Shown here piece by piece: positions 27,326 to 36,416 of a stretch of DNA of 64,000 bases (its first letter is position 1; the number at the start of each line of letters is the position of its first letter). This DNA is from Alphaproteobacteria bacterium 41-28 (lineage in GTDB: Bacteria; Pseudomonadota; Alphaproteobacteria; UBA9655). The translations under genes were made by a program, and so were the position numbers. Under the pieces are notes generated by a model. That model saw nothing but the letters and a program-made list of their open reading frames with translations. It searched no databases and was not told the DNA's origin. The stretch is taken from the NCBI GenBank assembly GCA_001897795.1, contig MKUL01000048.1, positions 60,500-124,499 of the forward strand, in the 5' to 3' direction.

Positions 27326-29323
27326 TTACTTCGAAAAGCGCTTTTTCCGCTTTAAAGGGCGGGATTCCACAGGAACTAAGCTAATTGAATTCGTCAGTGT
27401 ATCCACTTCCTTTAAAATTACCGTTATTGGATCACCGAGGGTATAAGTCCGTCGACGACGACGGCCGATGAGGCGGTGTTTGCGTTCTTCATAGTGATAA
27501 AAATCATCCTGCAAGGACCCCATAGAGATCAGACCATCTGCACCTGAGTGTTCAAGAGTCACAAAGAGTCCAAAAGAGGTTACCCCACTGATTCGGCCTT
27601 CAAAGGTCTCTCCCACCTTATCCTTAAGATAGACGGTGACGTACCTCTCAATGGCAGCGCGCTCAGCAGCCGCAGCCCGCCGTTCAGTGAAGGAAACTTG
27701 CTCACCGATAGCGCTAAGGTCAGTATCCTTAGGAAGACCATCATCGCCCAGTTTTAAGGCTGCAATCAGACTTCGGTGAACAATGATATCTGCATATCGG
27801 CGAATGGGGGAGGTGAAATGGCTATACTTCTTTAAACTCAGCCCAAAATGACCAATGTTTTCAGGATGATAAAGAGCTTGAGCTTGGGTTCGTAAGGTGA
27901 GTTGACTGATGAGCTCTTGATGAGGTGTTCCGTGAGCTGCTTTCAAAAGATGTAAAAAGGCGCGCGGCGTTATGGCCTGAGATTTAGGAAAGGAAAAGCC
28001 AAGTCCTTCCACAAGTTCCCTAAAGATAAAAATCTTTGCTGGATCAGGAACATCATGGACACGATAGATACAGGGAGCTCTAAGGGTTTCCAGTTGTTGA
28101 GCGGCAGCCACATTTGCAAGAATCATAAATTCTTCAATAAGTCGATGACTATCCAGGCGCGGGCGGGGATGGATATCCTGAATATGACCCTCCACATCCA
28201 AAATCACTTGCTTTTCGGGAATTTCAAGGTCGAGAGTTCCGCGAAATTCTCTTGCCTCTTTTAAGAGGGCATAGGCGTCATAAAGAGGTTTAATCACAGA
28301 TTTAAGCAGGGGAGCTGTCTGAGCATCGGGGTTCCCATCGATGGCCTTTTGAACTTGGGAGTAGGTGAGACGTTCCACGGATTGCATGATGCCTCTGACA
28401 AATTGGTGACGTTTTAACCGTCCTTTTTTATCGAGCCAGAGGTGGACGGCAAAGCAAGCTTTGTCTTCTTTTGGTCTTAATGAACAAAGATCATTTGACA
28501 GGACCTCGGGAAGCATAGGGACGACTCTATCAGGGAAATAGACTGAATTTCCTCGCAGATAGGCTTCCTTATCCAGGGCGCCATATGGCTTCACATAATG
28601 GGAAACGTCCGCAATAGCGACCATCAGATGCCAGCCTTCTTCTTCTTTTTGGGCCCAAACAGCATCATCAAAGTCTCGCGCGTCTTCTCCATCGATAGTG
28701 ACAAACGGGATGGATCTCAAGTCTTCACGGCCTTGGAGAGAAAGAGAACGAACTTGCTCCGCTTCTTTAAGAACTTCTTCCGGAAATTCATGAGGAATGC
28801 CCTCTTGATAAATGGAAATCAGGCTGATTGTACGAGGATCTTCCAACGTTCCCAATATCTTAAGGACTTTTGCTTTTTTGCTTCTCAGTTGGCGACTGAG
28901 TTCAGCAAGGACAAGGTCTCCTTCTTTCACATCCGATTTAGGATCAATAAATGATATATCTTCTTGCCGCCTACGATCACTCGGTTGAAAATAGAGATCT
29001 CCCTGGCTTTTTATAACAGCCCCAATCAAGGTTGATGGTTTTTCTGCCATTTTTTTTATAAGACGAGCGGTATAGTACCCATCCTTTTGAAGCTTAACAC
29101 GAATCAAAAGACGTTCGCCTGCTTTAACACGTGCCGTTCCCTTGTCTGTTAAAAAAATAGGCAAGGGTTGTTCTGAACCCTCAACAGTCGTTAAAAGGAT
29201 TTCGCCGTCTTCTGAAAGCTCGGGAGAAACATCTACCAAAAGGACAGGGGGCAGAGATTTCCCTGAGAGAGTTTCGCGTTTACGTTTGGGCTTGCGTGTT
29301 TTCTGACGGTGTTTGTGTTTCAT
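27326..29323 (-). CDS. rnr: Ribonuclease R (RNB exoribonuclease)
   Basis: The 665-residue protein has cold-shock-like N-terminal domains, the RNB catalytic core with the Asp cluster DGEDARDFDD at residues 211-220, and a C-terminal S1 domain (GETFEGRISGVTSFGLFV) followed by a basic tail. RNase R degrades structured RNA 3' to 5' and takes part in rRNA and tRNA quality control. It is somewhat shorter than the E. coli enzyme. In many alphaproteobacteria rnr follows topA directly; here a barrel gene on the other strand and a dispersed repeat lie between them. The ribosome site before ATG 29323 is weak. Confidence 0.92.
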   Translation of the reverse strand: MKHKHRQKTRKPKRKRETLSGKSLPPVLLVDVSPELSEDGEILLTTVEGSEQPLPIFLTDKGTARVKAGERLLIRVKLQKDGYYTARLIKKMAEKPSTLIGAVIKSQGDLYFQPSDRRRQEDISFIDPKSDVKEGDLVLAELSRQLRSKKAKVLKILGTLEDPRTISLISIYQEGIPHEFPEEVLKEAEQVRSLSLQGREDLRSIPFVTIDGEDARDFDDAVWAQKEEEGWHLMVAIADVSHYVKPYGALDKEAYLRGNSVYFPDRVVPMLPEVLSNDLCSLRPKEDKACFAVHLWLDKKGRLKRHQFVRGIMQSVERLTYSQVQKAIDGNPDAQTAPLLKSVIKPLYDAYALLKEAREFRGTLDLEIPEKQVILDVEGHIQDIHPRPRLDSHRLIEEFMILANVAAAQQLETLRAPCIYRVHDVPDPAKIFIFRELVEGLGFSFPKSQAITPRAFLHLLKAAHGTPHQELISQLTLRTQAQALYHPENIGHFGLSLKKYSHFTSPIRRYADIIVHRSLIAALKLGDDGLPKDTDLSAIGEQVSFTERRAAAAERAAIERYVTVYLKDKVGETFEGRISGVTSFGLFVTLEHSGADGLISMGSLQDDFYHYEERKHRLIGRRRRRTYTLGDPITVILKEVDTLTNSISLVPVESRPLKRKKRFSK

Positions 29324-29427
29324 CGTTGTATCTTTGCAACTCTATAAAAATTTATTAATTTTGTTTGACATATCCGTAATTCTATAGGCTACACACTTTT
29401 TTGTACTCTTAGGAAAGGATACCAAAA

Positions 29428-30159
29428 ATGAAAAAAATTTCTCTAATGACACTTCTATTAGCAACATCTGCTTCAGCTACCTTTGCCACAGAAACAGTGG
29501 CTCCTTGCTGTCTAAAAGCTTTTGAAGGCTTATACATTGGTGGTAACATAGGGTATGCTGTTGGTGGTGGCAAGCAAAAGGAAACTGACTTTCGAACAGT
29601 TGATACTGTCAATAGGGTTCATAGTGATCTTAGGGTGCATGGAGTTCACGGAGGCATAGGGACAGGGTATTCGCATCGTATCTGTGATTGGGCCGTTGGA
29701 CTTGCGTTTGATGCAAACTGGACGAATACAAGGGGACGACACATACGTGACGTTACCAGTCGAACGGCTGGCGCACTTGAGAAACTAACTTCCAAAGCTC
29801 GGGAGAAAAACTCTCTCCAGCTTTATGTACGTACGGGTTATGTAATTGCTGAAAAAGTCATGCCATTCATTTGCATTGGTTGGGATAATTCTTCGTGGAG
29901 ATTCAGGGTAACTGACAAGGTGGTTAGCATTACACATACAAAGGAGAGACGCAAACGGCTTAATGGCTTGATGTGGAAAGCTGGTGTAGATGTCTTAACA
30001 GTAAAGGATTTTATCATAGGGTTTGAATATACGGGGAGTGTCTTTAATCGTATTTCAACAAGGATAAGCATTAATAAGCCATTTGATGAGGCTAATGTGA
30101 GAAGCAGATACTCACCGTCGGTTCACAAATTTGCTTTGACGGCTAAGTATTTCTTTTAG
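29428..30159 (+). CDS. Outer-membrane beta-barrel protein (OmpA/OmpX-like)
   Basis: The 243-residue protein has a signal peptide (about residues 1-21, ending TFATE), early FEGLYIGGNIGYAVGGG typical of surface-antigen-type barrels, alternating amphipathic strands, and a terminal Phe (ALTAKYFF) that marks substrates of the BAM complex. The ATG at 29428 follows AGGAAAGG. It is divergent from rnr by about 104 bp, where a TTGACA-like TTTGACAT near 29363 may serve as its -35 element. Members of this family are often the major surface proteins of Rickettsiales-like bacteria; the exact role is unknown. Confidence 0.75.
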   Translation: MKKISLMTLLLATSASATFATETVAPCCLKAFEGLYIGGNIGYAVGGGKQKETDFRTVDTVNRVHSDLRVHGVHGGIGTGYSHRICDWAVGLAFDANWTNTRGRHIRDVTSRTAGALEKLTSKAREKNSLQLYVRTGYVIAEKVMPFICIGWDNSSWRFRVTDKVVSITHTKERRKRLNGLMWKAGVDVLTVKDFIIGFEYTGSVFNRISTRISINKPFDEANVRSRYSPSVHKFALTAKYFF

Positions 30160-30185
30160 AGGGTGGAGTTGGAATAATAACTGAG

Positions 30186-30358
30186 GCGTCATCCCGGGAT
30201 TTAGGTTCTCCACGAGGCACTGCCGAGTGTTCGAGAACCTTAATACCCGGGACCTAGAGAAGACGCTTTGAGCCATACCCTAGGTCCCGGATATTAAAAA
30301 ACCCTAACGCTTCCCCTAAAGGGGAGAGCGAAGGGTTTTTAAATTCCGGAACGACGAA
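30186..30358 (-). repeat. Dispersed 175-bp palindromic element, copy 2 (inverted)
   Basis: Its reverse complement opens with GTTCCGGAATTTAAAAACCC, contains GCGTTAGGGTTTTTTAATAT and ends with CCCGGGATGACG, matching 19295-19470 block by block. It lies between the barrel gene and the end of topA, and its hairpin arms may also end transcription of both. Confidence 0.7.
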
Positions 30359-30363
30359 AGTTT

Positions 30364-32754
30364 TTAAATTTTTTTACCCTTCACAACTTTTGTTTTCTTG
30401 GCAGGAGTTTTTCTAGTCGACGCCCCCCTCTTTGAAGGCGCAGCTTTCTTAGCTTCAATGAGCTCGAGGGCGCGTGTTAAGTCGACGGTTAGAACATCAT
30501 CTGTTTTCTTAAGAGATGCAAAAATACTTCCCTGTTTAACATAAGGGCCAAAACGTCCAATGGCGGCAATGATAGGCTCTTTTGTTTCGGGGTGAAGTCC
30601 AACCTCTCGGGGAAGGGCTCCCAAAGAGATTGCCTCTTCAAGTGTCATTGTTTCTGGCGAGGCTCCCGCTGAGAGTGAAACTCGCTTTGGTTTCTCTTTT
30701 TTTGAGGGAGCTTCACCAAACTGCACATAAAACCCATAAGGTCCACGTTTCACTTTAACTTCCAATCCCGTTGCAGGATCAATCCCTAAAAGCCGTTCAA
30801 AGGGTTCCTCTTGGGCTTGAGCTTCTGCACCTTCAGGGACAAGAAGGGGCCTTGTATATTTACACTCAGGATATTCTGAGCAACCGATAAAAGCTCCAAA
30901 TTTGCTTAAGCGTAGTCCTAAGTGGCCCTTTCCACAGCGGGGACAAATATGGGGATCTTTCCCATCTTCTAGGGGAGGAAACAGAAAAGGGTCTAAATCC
31001 TTTTGAAGTTGTTCAAGAACTTCCTGAATTTTAAGCTCCTTGGCTTTATCGATAGAATCATGAAAAGCAACCCAGAACTGTGTTAAAACATCTTTCCAGA
31101 AGAGGTCTCCACTTGAAATTTCATCGAGTTGTTCTTCAAGGTGAGCCGTGAAATCATATTCCACATAGGTGCGAAAATAATTCAGCAAAAAGGCAGTAAC
31201 GATCCGACCGCGATCTTCGGGATAGAGGACTTTTTTCTCTAGGTGTACATACTTTCGTTCTTGGAGAACCTGAAGAATGCGAGCGTAGGTGGAGGGCCTG
31301 CCGATTCCAAGTTCTTCCATTTTTTTGACAAGACTTGCTTCTGAATACCGTGGGGGAGGTTGGGTGAAATGCTGCTCAGGCACAACCTTTTTCTTATCGA
31401 CTGTTTCCTTTTCCCGAAGGGGAGGGAGAAGTTTGTTGTCTTCTTCCTCCGCTTGATCCTCGTCCAAACTTTCTCGGTAAAGGGTTAAAAAGCCATCGAA
31501 GGCAAGGATGGAACCGGTTGCTCGAAGAATAATATCTTTACCTTGATTTGCCACATCAACGGTTGTTTGATCCAGCTCAGCACTCGACATTTGAGAAGCC
31601 ATCATCCGTTTCCAAATGAGTTCATATAGCCGAGAAAGGTCTTTGTCTAAATACTGAGAAATGTCTTGGGGTTTACGGGCCAATTCCGTGGGGCGGATCG
31701 CCTCATGGGCTTCTTGGGCATTTTTGGCCTTGGTTTTATACTGGCGAGGGCTTTCTGGAAGGTATTTATTCCCATAAACCTTGTCGATGACTTTCCGGCA
31801 AGCAGCAATTGCAGTTCCTTCAACCTGAGTACTATCTGTACGCATATAAGTAATCAGACCCGTTGTATCTCCCCCAACTGTTACCCCTTCATAAAGTTTC
31901 TGGGCCAATTGCATCGTCCTTTTCGGACTAAAGCCTAATTTTCGTGACGCCTCCTGTTGAAGCGTGGATGTTGTAAAGGGCGGGCGAGGATGGCGTTGAA
32001 CACGCTTTTTTTCGATGGATTCAATGTGGTACGTTCCAGTTTCAATTTTGCGCTCTGCAGCACGCGCATCCCCTTCATTCGCAAGGGAAAACTTATCCAG
32101 TTTCTTCCCGTCCAAATGGGTGAGGCGAGCTTTGAAGATTTTCTTTTCTTCAGTCAGGAATTCGACTTCGATGGTCCAGTACTCTTGAGACTTAAAAGCT
32201 TCAATCTCATTTTCACGATCAACCACAAGGCGCAGGGCTACCGATTGAACGCGGCCTGCTGACCGGCTTCCGGGAAGCTTACGCCAGAGAATGGGAGAAA
32301 GCGTAAATCCCACAAGGTAGTCAAGGCTAAGGCGGGCTAAATAGGCTTCAACAAGTTGGCTATCAATTGCTCGTGGATGGGCAAGAGCATCTGATACTGT
32401 TTCCTTGGTAATGGCGTTAAATGCAATACGTTGGGATTTTACATTCTTTAAAACCCCATTTTTAGAGAGGATTTCTTGAATGTGCCATGAAATGGCTTCT
32501 CCTTCCCGATCAGGGTCAGTTGCCAGATAAAGGTTATCCGCTCCTTTTAAAGCTTTGGCGATAGCATCGATATGTTTTTTGGCTCGATCATCAACTTCCC
32601 ACGTCATGGCAAAGCCTTCATCTGGCTTAACCGAGCCGTCTTTGGAAACCAAATCGCGCACGTGACCATAGCTGGCGAGGACCGTATAATCCTTGCCTAA
32701 ATATTTCTCAATTGTTTTTGCCTTTGACGGAGACTCAACGACAACAACATTCAT
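30364..32754 (-). CDS. topA: DNA topoisomerase I
   Basis: I chose ATG 32754 (MNVVVVESPSKAKTIEKYL), whose ATGA overlaps the dprA stop; a start four codons earlier is possible. The product of about 796 residues has the TOPRIM domain at the N-terminus, the active-site Tyr in GLITYMRTDST, one C4 zinc ribbon (CPRCGKGHLGL and GCSEYPEC), further topoisomerase C-terminal repeats, and a lysine-rich tail. It relaxes negative supercoils. It is the last gene of a plsY-dprA-topA operon, a common alphaproteobacterial order. Confidence 0.93.
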   Translation of the reverse strand: MNVVVVESPSKAKTIEKYLGKDYTVLASYGHVRDLVSKDGSVKPDEGFAMTWEVDDRAKKHIDAIAKALKGADNLYLATDPDREGEAISWHIQEILSKNGVLKNVKSQRIAFNAITKETVSDALAHPRAIDSQLVEAYLARLSLDYLVGFTLSPILWRKLPGSRSAGRVQSVALRLVVDRENEIEAFKSQEYWTIEVEFLTEEKKIFKARLTHLDGKKLDKFSLANEGDARAAERKIETGTYHIESIEKKRVQRHPRPPFTTSTLQQEASRKLGFSPKRTMQLAQKLYEGVTVGGDTTGLITYMRTDSTQVEGTAIAACRKVIDKVYGNKYLPESPRQYKTKAKNAQEAHEAIRPTELARKPQDISQYLDKDLSRLYELIWKRMMASQMSSAELDQTTVDVANQGKDIILRATGSILAFDGFLTLYRESLDEDQAEEEDNKLLPPLREKETVDKKKVVPEQHFTQPPPRYSEASLVKKMEELGIGRPSTYARILQVLQERKYVHLEKKVLYPEDRGRIVTAFLLNYFRTYVEYDFTAHLEEQLDEISSGDLFWKDVLTQFWVAFHDSIDKAKELKIQEVLEQLQKDLDPFLFPPLEDGKDPHICPRCGKGHLGLRLSKFGAFIGCSEYPECKYTRPLLVPEGAEAQAQEEPFERLLGIDPATGLEVKVKRGPYGFYVQFGEAPSKKEKPKRVSLSAGASPETMTLEEAISLGALPREVGLHPETKEPIIAAIGRFGPYVKQGSIFASLKKTDDVLTVDLTRALELIEAKKAAPSKRGASTRKTPAKKTKVVKGKKI

Positions 32755-33851
32755 ATGCTTATCCATTCTTCCTTAAGGGATACCTTGCCGCCAGGAAGGC
32801 GTTCAAGGCGTCCAGCCATTTCCATCTCGAGGAGGACAATCCACACATCGGATGCCGACAACTGACATTCTCGGATCAATTCGTCAATACTTATCGGAAC
32901 AGTACTTAAATTTTCGTTAAGAATATGACGAACGTTGTCTAAGGAGGAGGAGGGGAGAGTTTCTTCAAAAAAGGAAGAAGATTCCTCAAGTCGCAGAGGT
33001 GTTGAGGGCGAGATTTCCTGTTGAATATCTTCTAGCGTTTCCACGAGGACTGCTCCATTTTTGATTAAGTTGTTACACCCCCTCGCTCGAGGATCTAGGG
33101 GGTGACCTGGAATGGCAAAAACCTCCCGTCCTTGATCCAAAGCACAACGGGCCGTGATCAGGAAACCTGATTTTAGAGCGGCTTCAACAACTAAAATGCA
33201 TCGAGAAAGTCCAGAAATAATACGATTTCGTCGTGGAAAGAGGGTCGCTTGCGGTTGAGTCCCAAAAGGAGATTCAGCAAGTAAAACGCCTTCCTCGCCA
33301 ATTTGATTGTAGAGGGCTTCATTCTCGGGAGGATAAATTTGATCAAGGCCTCCGGCAAGAACAGCTATTGTTCCATGTGTGAGACTGGCTCGATGGGCAG
33401 CAGCGTCGATACCTCGTGCGAGCCCAGAAGAAATAATCCAACCTTGCTTTCCCAATCCATCGGCAAATTGATGAGCCATTTTTTTACCCATGGCAGAGGC
33501 ATTTCGAGCCCCGACGATTGCAAGAAGCGGCATCTGAAGAAGCTCAATTCTTCCTTTAACGGTGAGAACGGGTGGGGCTGAATCAATATGGCGGAGAAGG
33601 GGAGGATATAATGGATTCTCAGAGGTAAGGAGTGTAGCCCCACAAGCGAGCGTGGCATCGAGCTCTTTTTTAACATCGTCCAAGGACGCGATTTTTAAAG
33701 GGCGCTTCAGTCCTCCTTGTGCGGCCAGCTCGGGTAAGGCTTTGAGAGCTTCTCGTGGTGTTTTATACCTTTTGAGAAGGCGATAAAAAGTAAGCGGTCC
33801 AACATTTTCAGAACGCGAAAGTTGAAGCCAGCTAAGCAGATCTTCATCCAT
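32751..33851 (-). CDS. dprA: DNA processing protein A
   Basis: The start is set at ATG 33851 (MDEDLLSW), which overlaps the plsY stop by 8 bases; the longer frame begins at a TTG. The product of 366 residues has the Rossmann-like DprA core with IVGARNASAMG, SSGLARGIDAAAH, GGLDQIYPPEN, FPRRNRIISGLS and PGHPLDPRARGCNNLI, and a winged helix at the C-terminus. DprA loads RecA on single-stranded DNA entering by transformation or conjugation. Its place between plsY and topA is conserved in alphaproteobacteria. Confidence 0.92.
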   Translation of the reverse strand: MDEDLLSWLQLSRSENVGPLTFYRLLKRYKTPREALKALPELAAQGGLKRPLKIASLDDVKKELDATLACGATLLTSENPLYPPLLRHIDSAPPVLTVKGRIELLQMPLLAIVGARNASAMGKKMAHQFADGLGKQGWIISSGLARGIDAAAHRASLTHGTIAVLAGGLDQIYPPENEALYNQIGEEGVLLAESPFGTQPQATLFPRRNRIISGLSRCILVVEAALKSGFLITARCALDQGREVFAIPGHPLDPRARGCNNLIKNGAVLVETLEDIQQEISPSTPLRLEESSSFFEETLPSSSLDNVRHILNENLSTVPISIDELIRECQLSASDVWIVLLEMEMAGRLERLPGGKVSLKEEWISI

Positions 33852-34455
33852 CTTCGGGGATATTGTGCTCTCCAATTTTTGGTTCTCTCCCTGTAACTAA
33901 GCGACATATATTTTGACGATGGCTCCACACGATCAGAAGAGCCAGGAGTAAACAAGTAATCACAAGATCTTTTCCGCTTATACAGGCTGTGTAAAGGGGA
34001 CTTAAAATAACGGTGACGAGGGACGCTAAAGATGAGTATTGCGTTGTGAATGCGACAACAAGCCAACTGACAAGGCAAGCAAAGGCAAGAGGCCAGCTTA
34101 AAATGAGAAGAGTCCCAAATGCGGTTGCAACCCCTTTTCCCCCACGTAACCCAAGCCAAACTGGCCAGATATGACCGAGGACAGCAAAAATGGCTGCAAC
34201 TTGTATGAGGGGGGGGGCGAATATCAGAGCGAAGATGACTGCACAACTTCCTTTAAGAATATCGAAGATAAGAGTGAGAATGGCTGCTTCCTTATGGCCC
34301 AGTCGTAAAATGTTTGTTGCTCCAATACTTTGCGATCCCTCCAAACGGGGATCGGGAAGTTTAAAAAGCCAACTCACCCATAGTCCACAAGGAATGGAGC
34401 CTAAAAGATAAGCAACGATAATTGTTAGGATTTCGCTAAAGGTATTTGGGGTCAT
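33844..34455 (-). CDS. plsY: Acyl-phosphate glycerol-3-phosphate acyltransferase
   Basis: The start is ATG 34455 (MTPNTFSEIL), since the frame upstream of it lacks family similarity. The 203-residue membrane protein has about five hydrophobic segments and the three cytoplasmic PlsY motifs: GSIPCG, GATNILR and GLRGGKGVAT. It makes lysophosphatidic acid, the first step of membrane phospholipid synthesis, using acyl phosphate. It heads the plsY-dprA-topA operon. Confidence 0.93.
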   Translation of the reverse strand: MTPNTFSEILTIIVAYLLGSIPCGLWVSWLFKLPDPRLEGSQSIGATNILRLGHKEAAILTLIFDILKGSCAVIFALIFAPPLIQVAAIFAVLGHIWPVWLGLRGGKGVATAFGTLLILSWPLAFACLVSWLVVAFTTQYSSLASLVTVILSPLYTACISGKDLVITCLLLALLIVWSHRQNICRLVTGREPKIGEHNIPEDG

Positions 34456-34592
34456 GATATTATCTTGCTTATCCTTATTCACTATAAAACGCCTCATTTT
34501 CTGAATTTGGCCAGGAATTTTGATCCGTTTTGTAGCTGGTACAGAAAAAATATTTTTGAATCTTATATATTTATTCCTCTTCCACAACCCTA

Positions 34593-34604
34593 AAAATTGT
34601 GATA
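34593..34604 (+). promoter_or_regulatory. Shared promoter-like motif, site 1
   Basis: AAAATTGTGATA lies 51 bp before the ATG at 34656. The same word, AAAATA/TTATGATA, precedes the three following small secreted genes. It may be an extended -10 element or a regulator site. Confidence 0.4.
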
Positions 34605-34655
34605 ATAATTTTATGGCCTAACATAAGTAGGTTATAAAAAACAAGGGAGAACCCA

Positions 34656-34829
34656 ATGAAACTAACCATTTTAAGTTTATTTTTAACTTTTGCTATGTTT
34701 GCTCAGATGACAAGCTTGAAAGCTGAGGAACACAATGCAGGTTCCAATGCTGCAAATCAAGGTGGTACATCTAATCAGGATGATCCTATGAAACAGGATC
34801 CTAGTAAACAAACTCCTCCTAAAGAGTAG
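34656..34829 (+). CDS. Small secreted protein (57 aa), leader family member 1
   Basis: The ATG follows CAAGGGAGAACCC. The signal peptide (MKLTILSLFLTFAMFAQMTS, then LKA) closely resembles those of the genes at 35444 and 36065, while the mature part is a polar, unstructured-looking tail of 33 residues rich in Asn, Gln and Pro ending DPSKQTPPKE. The gene is too short for most automatic calls. The shared leader, ribosome site and promoter-like motif make it a likely real gene. Confidence 0.6.
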   Translation: MKLTILSLFLTFAMFAQMTSLKAEEHNAGSNAANQGGTSNQDDPMKQDPSKQTPPKE

Positions 34830-34900
34830 TTTAGATATTTAGATCAGAGTAATCTATTAAAAGATTTCTCTATAGAAATCTTAATAGGATTATATTCGTG

Positions 34901-34931
34901 CACGAGCTCCCGTTTAAGACGAGGGCTCGTG
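34901..34931 (+). terminator. Hairpin downstream of small secreted gene 1
   Basis: CACGAGC and its partner GCTCGTG form a 7-bp stem, extended by a wobble and a further pair. It lies 72 bp after the stop at 34829 and has no clear T-run, so termination is tentative. Confidence 0.35.
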
Positions 34932-35058
34932 TGTCATATTTACCTTTTCCCTCTGGGTTAATCTATAATACAACTTCTGAGGCAAGACCACCTCATGATA
35001 AAATTTTTTTGAAGTTAGATAATCACCCATATTTTTATATTCCTTCTCCCACAAACTC

Positions 35059-35070
35059 AAAATTATGATA
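35059..35070 (+). promoter_or_regulatory. Shared promoter-like motif, site 2
   Basis: AAAATTATGATA lies 35 bp before the ATG at 35106. The sequence just upstream (CTCCCACAAACTC) also resembles that before site 1 (CTTCCACAACCCT), so the whole promoter block is duplicated. Confidence 0.4.
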
Positions 35071-35105
35071 TCCTTATTATGATTAAAAGTAAGGTCCATA
35101 AACAG

Positions 35106-35306
35106 ATGAAATTCTTACTCATTCCAATATTTATCACTCTTATGCCAGCTGCAAAAGCAGAAGTATCAGATACACCTCAAGGGCTTTCCCCCCCTATCTA
35201 TTTGGATCCACCATCAGAGAAAACCATGGATCGAACAGGTAAAAGTGATTCGGACAATTCCGGCGGATCGTCTGGAGGGGGTTCTTGTAGCGCTTGCGGG
35301 TCTTAG
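35106..35306 (+). CDS. Small secreted protein (66 aa) with Gly-Ser-Cys tail
   Basis: The start is ATG 35106 (MKFLLIPIFITLMPAAKA), which gives a clean signal peptide; an in-frame ATG at 35079 would bury it. The mature part is short, Pro-rich (GLSPPIYLDPP) and ends SSGGGSCSACGS with a CxxC motif. No family is known. The promoter-like motif at 35059 ties it to the neighbouring small secreted genes, although its leader is less similar. Confidence 0.55.
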   Translation: MKFLLIPIFITLMPAAKAEVSDTPQGLSPPIYLDPPSEKTMDRTGKSDSDNSGGSSGGGSCSACGS

Positions 35307-35378
35307 GATAAAAATCATCTTATTAATGGTTAATATTTAGTTAACATATTGAAAAATAAATATATTTATTGCGAATAC

Positions 35379-35389
35379 AAAATATGATA
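35379..35389 (+). promoter_or_regulatory. Shared promoter-like motif, site 3
   Basis: AAAATATGATA lies 54 bp before the ATG at 35444, at nearly the same distance as site 1 from its gene. Confidence 0.4.
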
Positions 35390-35443
35390 GATTTAAACTT
35401 GCCTAATTTTACAGGTCGTCAATGAAAGCAAGGGAGAATCGAA

Positions 35444-35830
35444 ATGAAACTAAAATTTTTAAGTCTATATTTAGCCCTCGGAATGTTCGTTCTGGGGACA
35501 GGAGTGAATGCGGATACTGCTCAGGCACCCAGTGAAAGCACAAATAAAGTTGCTAAAATTCTATGTGGTCTCGTAAGGGGCTATGCAAAATCAGTGAAGG
35601 ATAATATTCCCGAATGTGATGGTTGCTCTGACTTTTCTAGTTTAACCGTGTGCTTACAAGCCGTTGCTCAGCATCCGTCCACCCTTTCTCGGGTTTGCTA
35701 TTCGGGTTGTAACACATTGGCTTGTAAAGCTCCCTTAGTTAAAACCCAATGCATGAAATATTGCTGTCCCGCTAATGCTGATAAAATTAAAAATTGTTTA
35801 AAGCAAGGTGGAGGAGCTACTTGTCCCTAA
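35444..35830 (+). CDS. Cys-rich secreted protein, leader family member 2
   Basis: The ATG follows CAAGGGAGAATCGAA. The 128-residue product has a signal peptide (about residues 1-23, ending VNA) like that at 34656. The mature domain has about ten cysteines, with CDGCSDF, VCYSGCNTLAC and CMKYCCPA, suggesting a compact disulfide-bonded fold. I know no family. A strong terminator follows at 35857. Export to a periplasmic or host compartment is likely. Confidence 0.65.
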   Translation: MKLKFLSLYLALGMFVLGTGVNADTAQAPSESTNKVAKILCGLVRGYAKSVKDNIPECDGCSDFSSLTVCLQAVAQHPSTLSRVCYSGCNTLACKAPLVKTQCMKYCCPANADKIKNCLKQGGGATCP

Positions 35831-35856
35831 AGTAGTTAATTAATTATAATTACGGA

Positions 35857-35884
35857 AAATCCACCTTTTGAGGTGGATTTTTCT
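35857..35884 (+). terminator. Rho-independent terminator
   Basis: AAATCCACCT and AGGTGGATTT are perfect 10-bp arms around TTTG, followed by TTCT. It ends the Cys-rich gene. Confidence 0.75.
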
Positions 35885-36016
35885 ATAGGCAGTCAATTCA
35901 TATTCAAAGTCAGATGGATCATTTTACTTGTTTCCGTAAAACCTTATGCATAACATCATTGAATTTTATGAGTATTGTTTTGGTCATTTTATTATAGTCT
36001 CTCTTTCTAAAGGTAT

Positions 36017-36028
36017 AAAAATATGATA
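36017..36028 (+). promoter_or_regulatory. Shared promoter-like motif, site 4
   Basis: AAAAATATGATA lies 36 bp before the ATG at 36065, as in site 2. Confidence 0.4.
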
Positions 36029-36064
36029 TTCTATTATTAATTTATAAAATCAAGGGAGAATCAA

Positions 36065-36394
36065 ATGAAATTACACTCTTTCGGTCTATTTTTAACCCTC
36101 GATATTTTTGTTTTGGAGATGCCTGTTATAGCGGCAGTAGGCCCTGGAGCTGGCGGAGCTGGTATTGGAGCAGCGCCGGGAGGAATGGGAGCCGCCCCTG
36201 GAGGGGTTGGGGCAGCACCAGGAGGCATTGGAGAAGGCATTGGGGGACCACCAGGAGGAGAAATGGGCCAACCTCAATCAGGATCAACTGGATCTGCTCA
36301 GTCCAATCCAAACAATACAAACAACAATCCCCAACCACCAGCTGGTACATTTCCAGATGTGACGGCTCCGATGACAAATCATAGTCCAGAATAA
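36065..36394 (+). CDS. Gly/Pro/Ala-rich secreted protein, leader family member 3
   Basis: The ATG follows CAAGGGAGAATCAA. The signal peptide (MKLHSFGLFLTLDIFVLEMP, then VIA) is a diverged form of the shared leader. The mature part is low complexity: GAAPGGMGAAPGGVGAAPGG followed by Gln/Asn/Pro-rich sequence. There are no cysteines and no enzyme motif. A strong terminator follows. The common leader and promoter but unrelated mature part is the notable point. Confidence 0.6.
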   Translation: MKLHSFGLFLTLDIFVLEMPVIAAVGPGAGGAGIGAAPGGMGAAPGGVGAAPGGIGEGIGGPPGGEMGQPQSGSTGSAQSNPNNTNNNPQPPAGTFPDVTAPMTNHSPE

Positions 36395-36416
36395 ATTTTC
36401 AGTCATAAACTGAATT

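Noticed and set aside
34914..35099. 61-residue minus-strand ORF in the gap before the 35106 gene.
   Set aside because: It overlaps a hairpin and the duplicated promoter block and has no recognisable protein features.
36092..36377. Minus-strand and other-frame ORFs over the Gly/Pro/Ala-rich gene.
   Set aside because: They arise from GC-rich low-complexity repeats; only the plus frame from 36065 has a ribosome site and leader.
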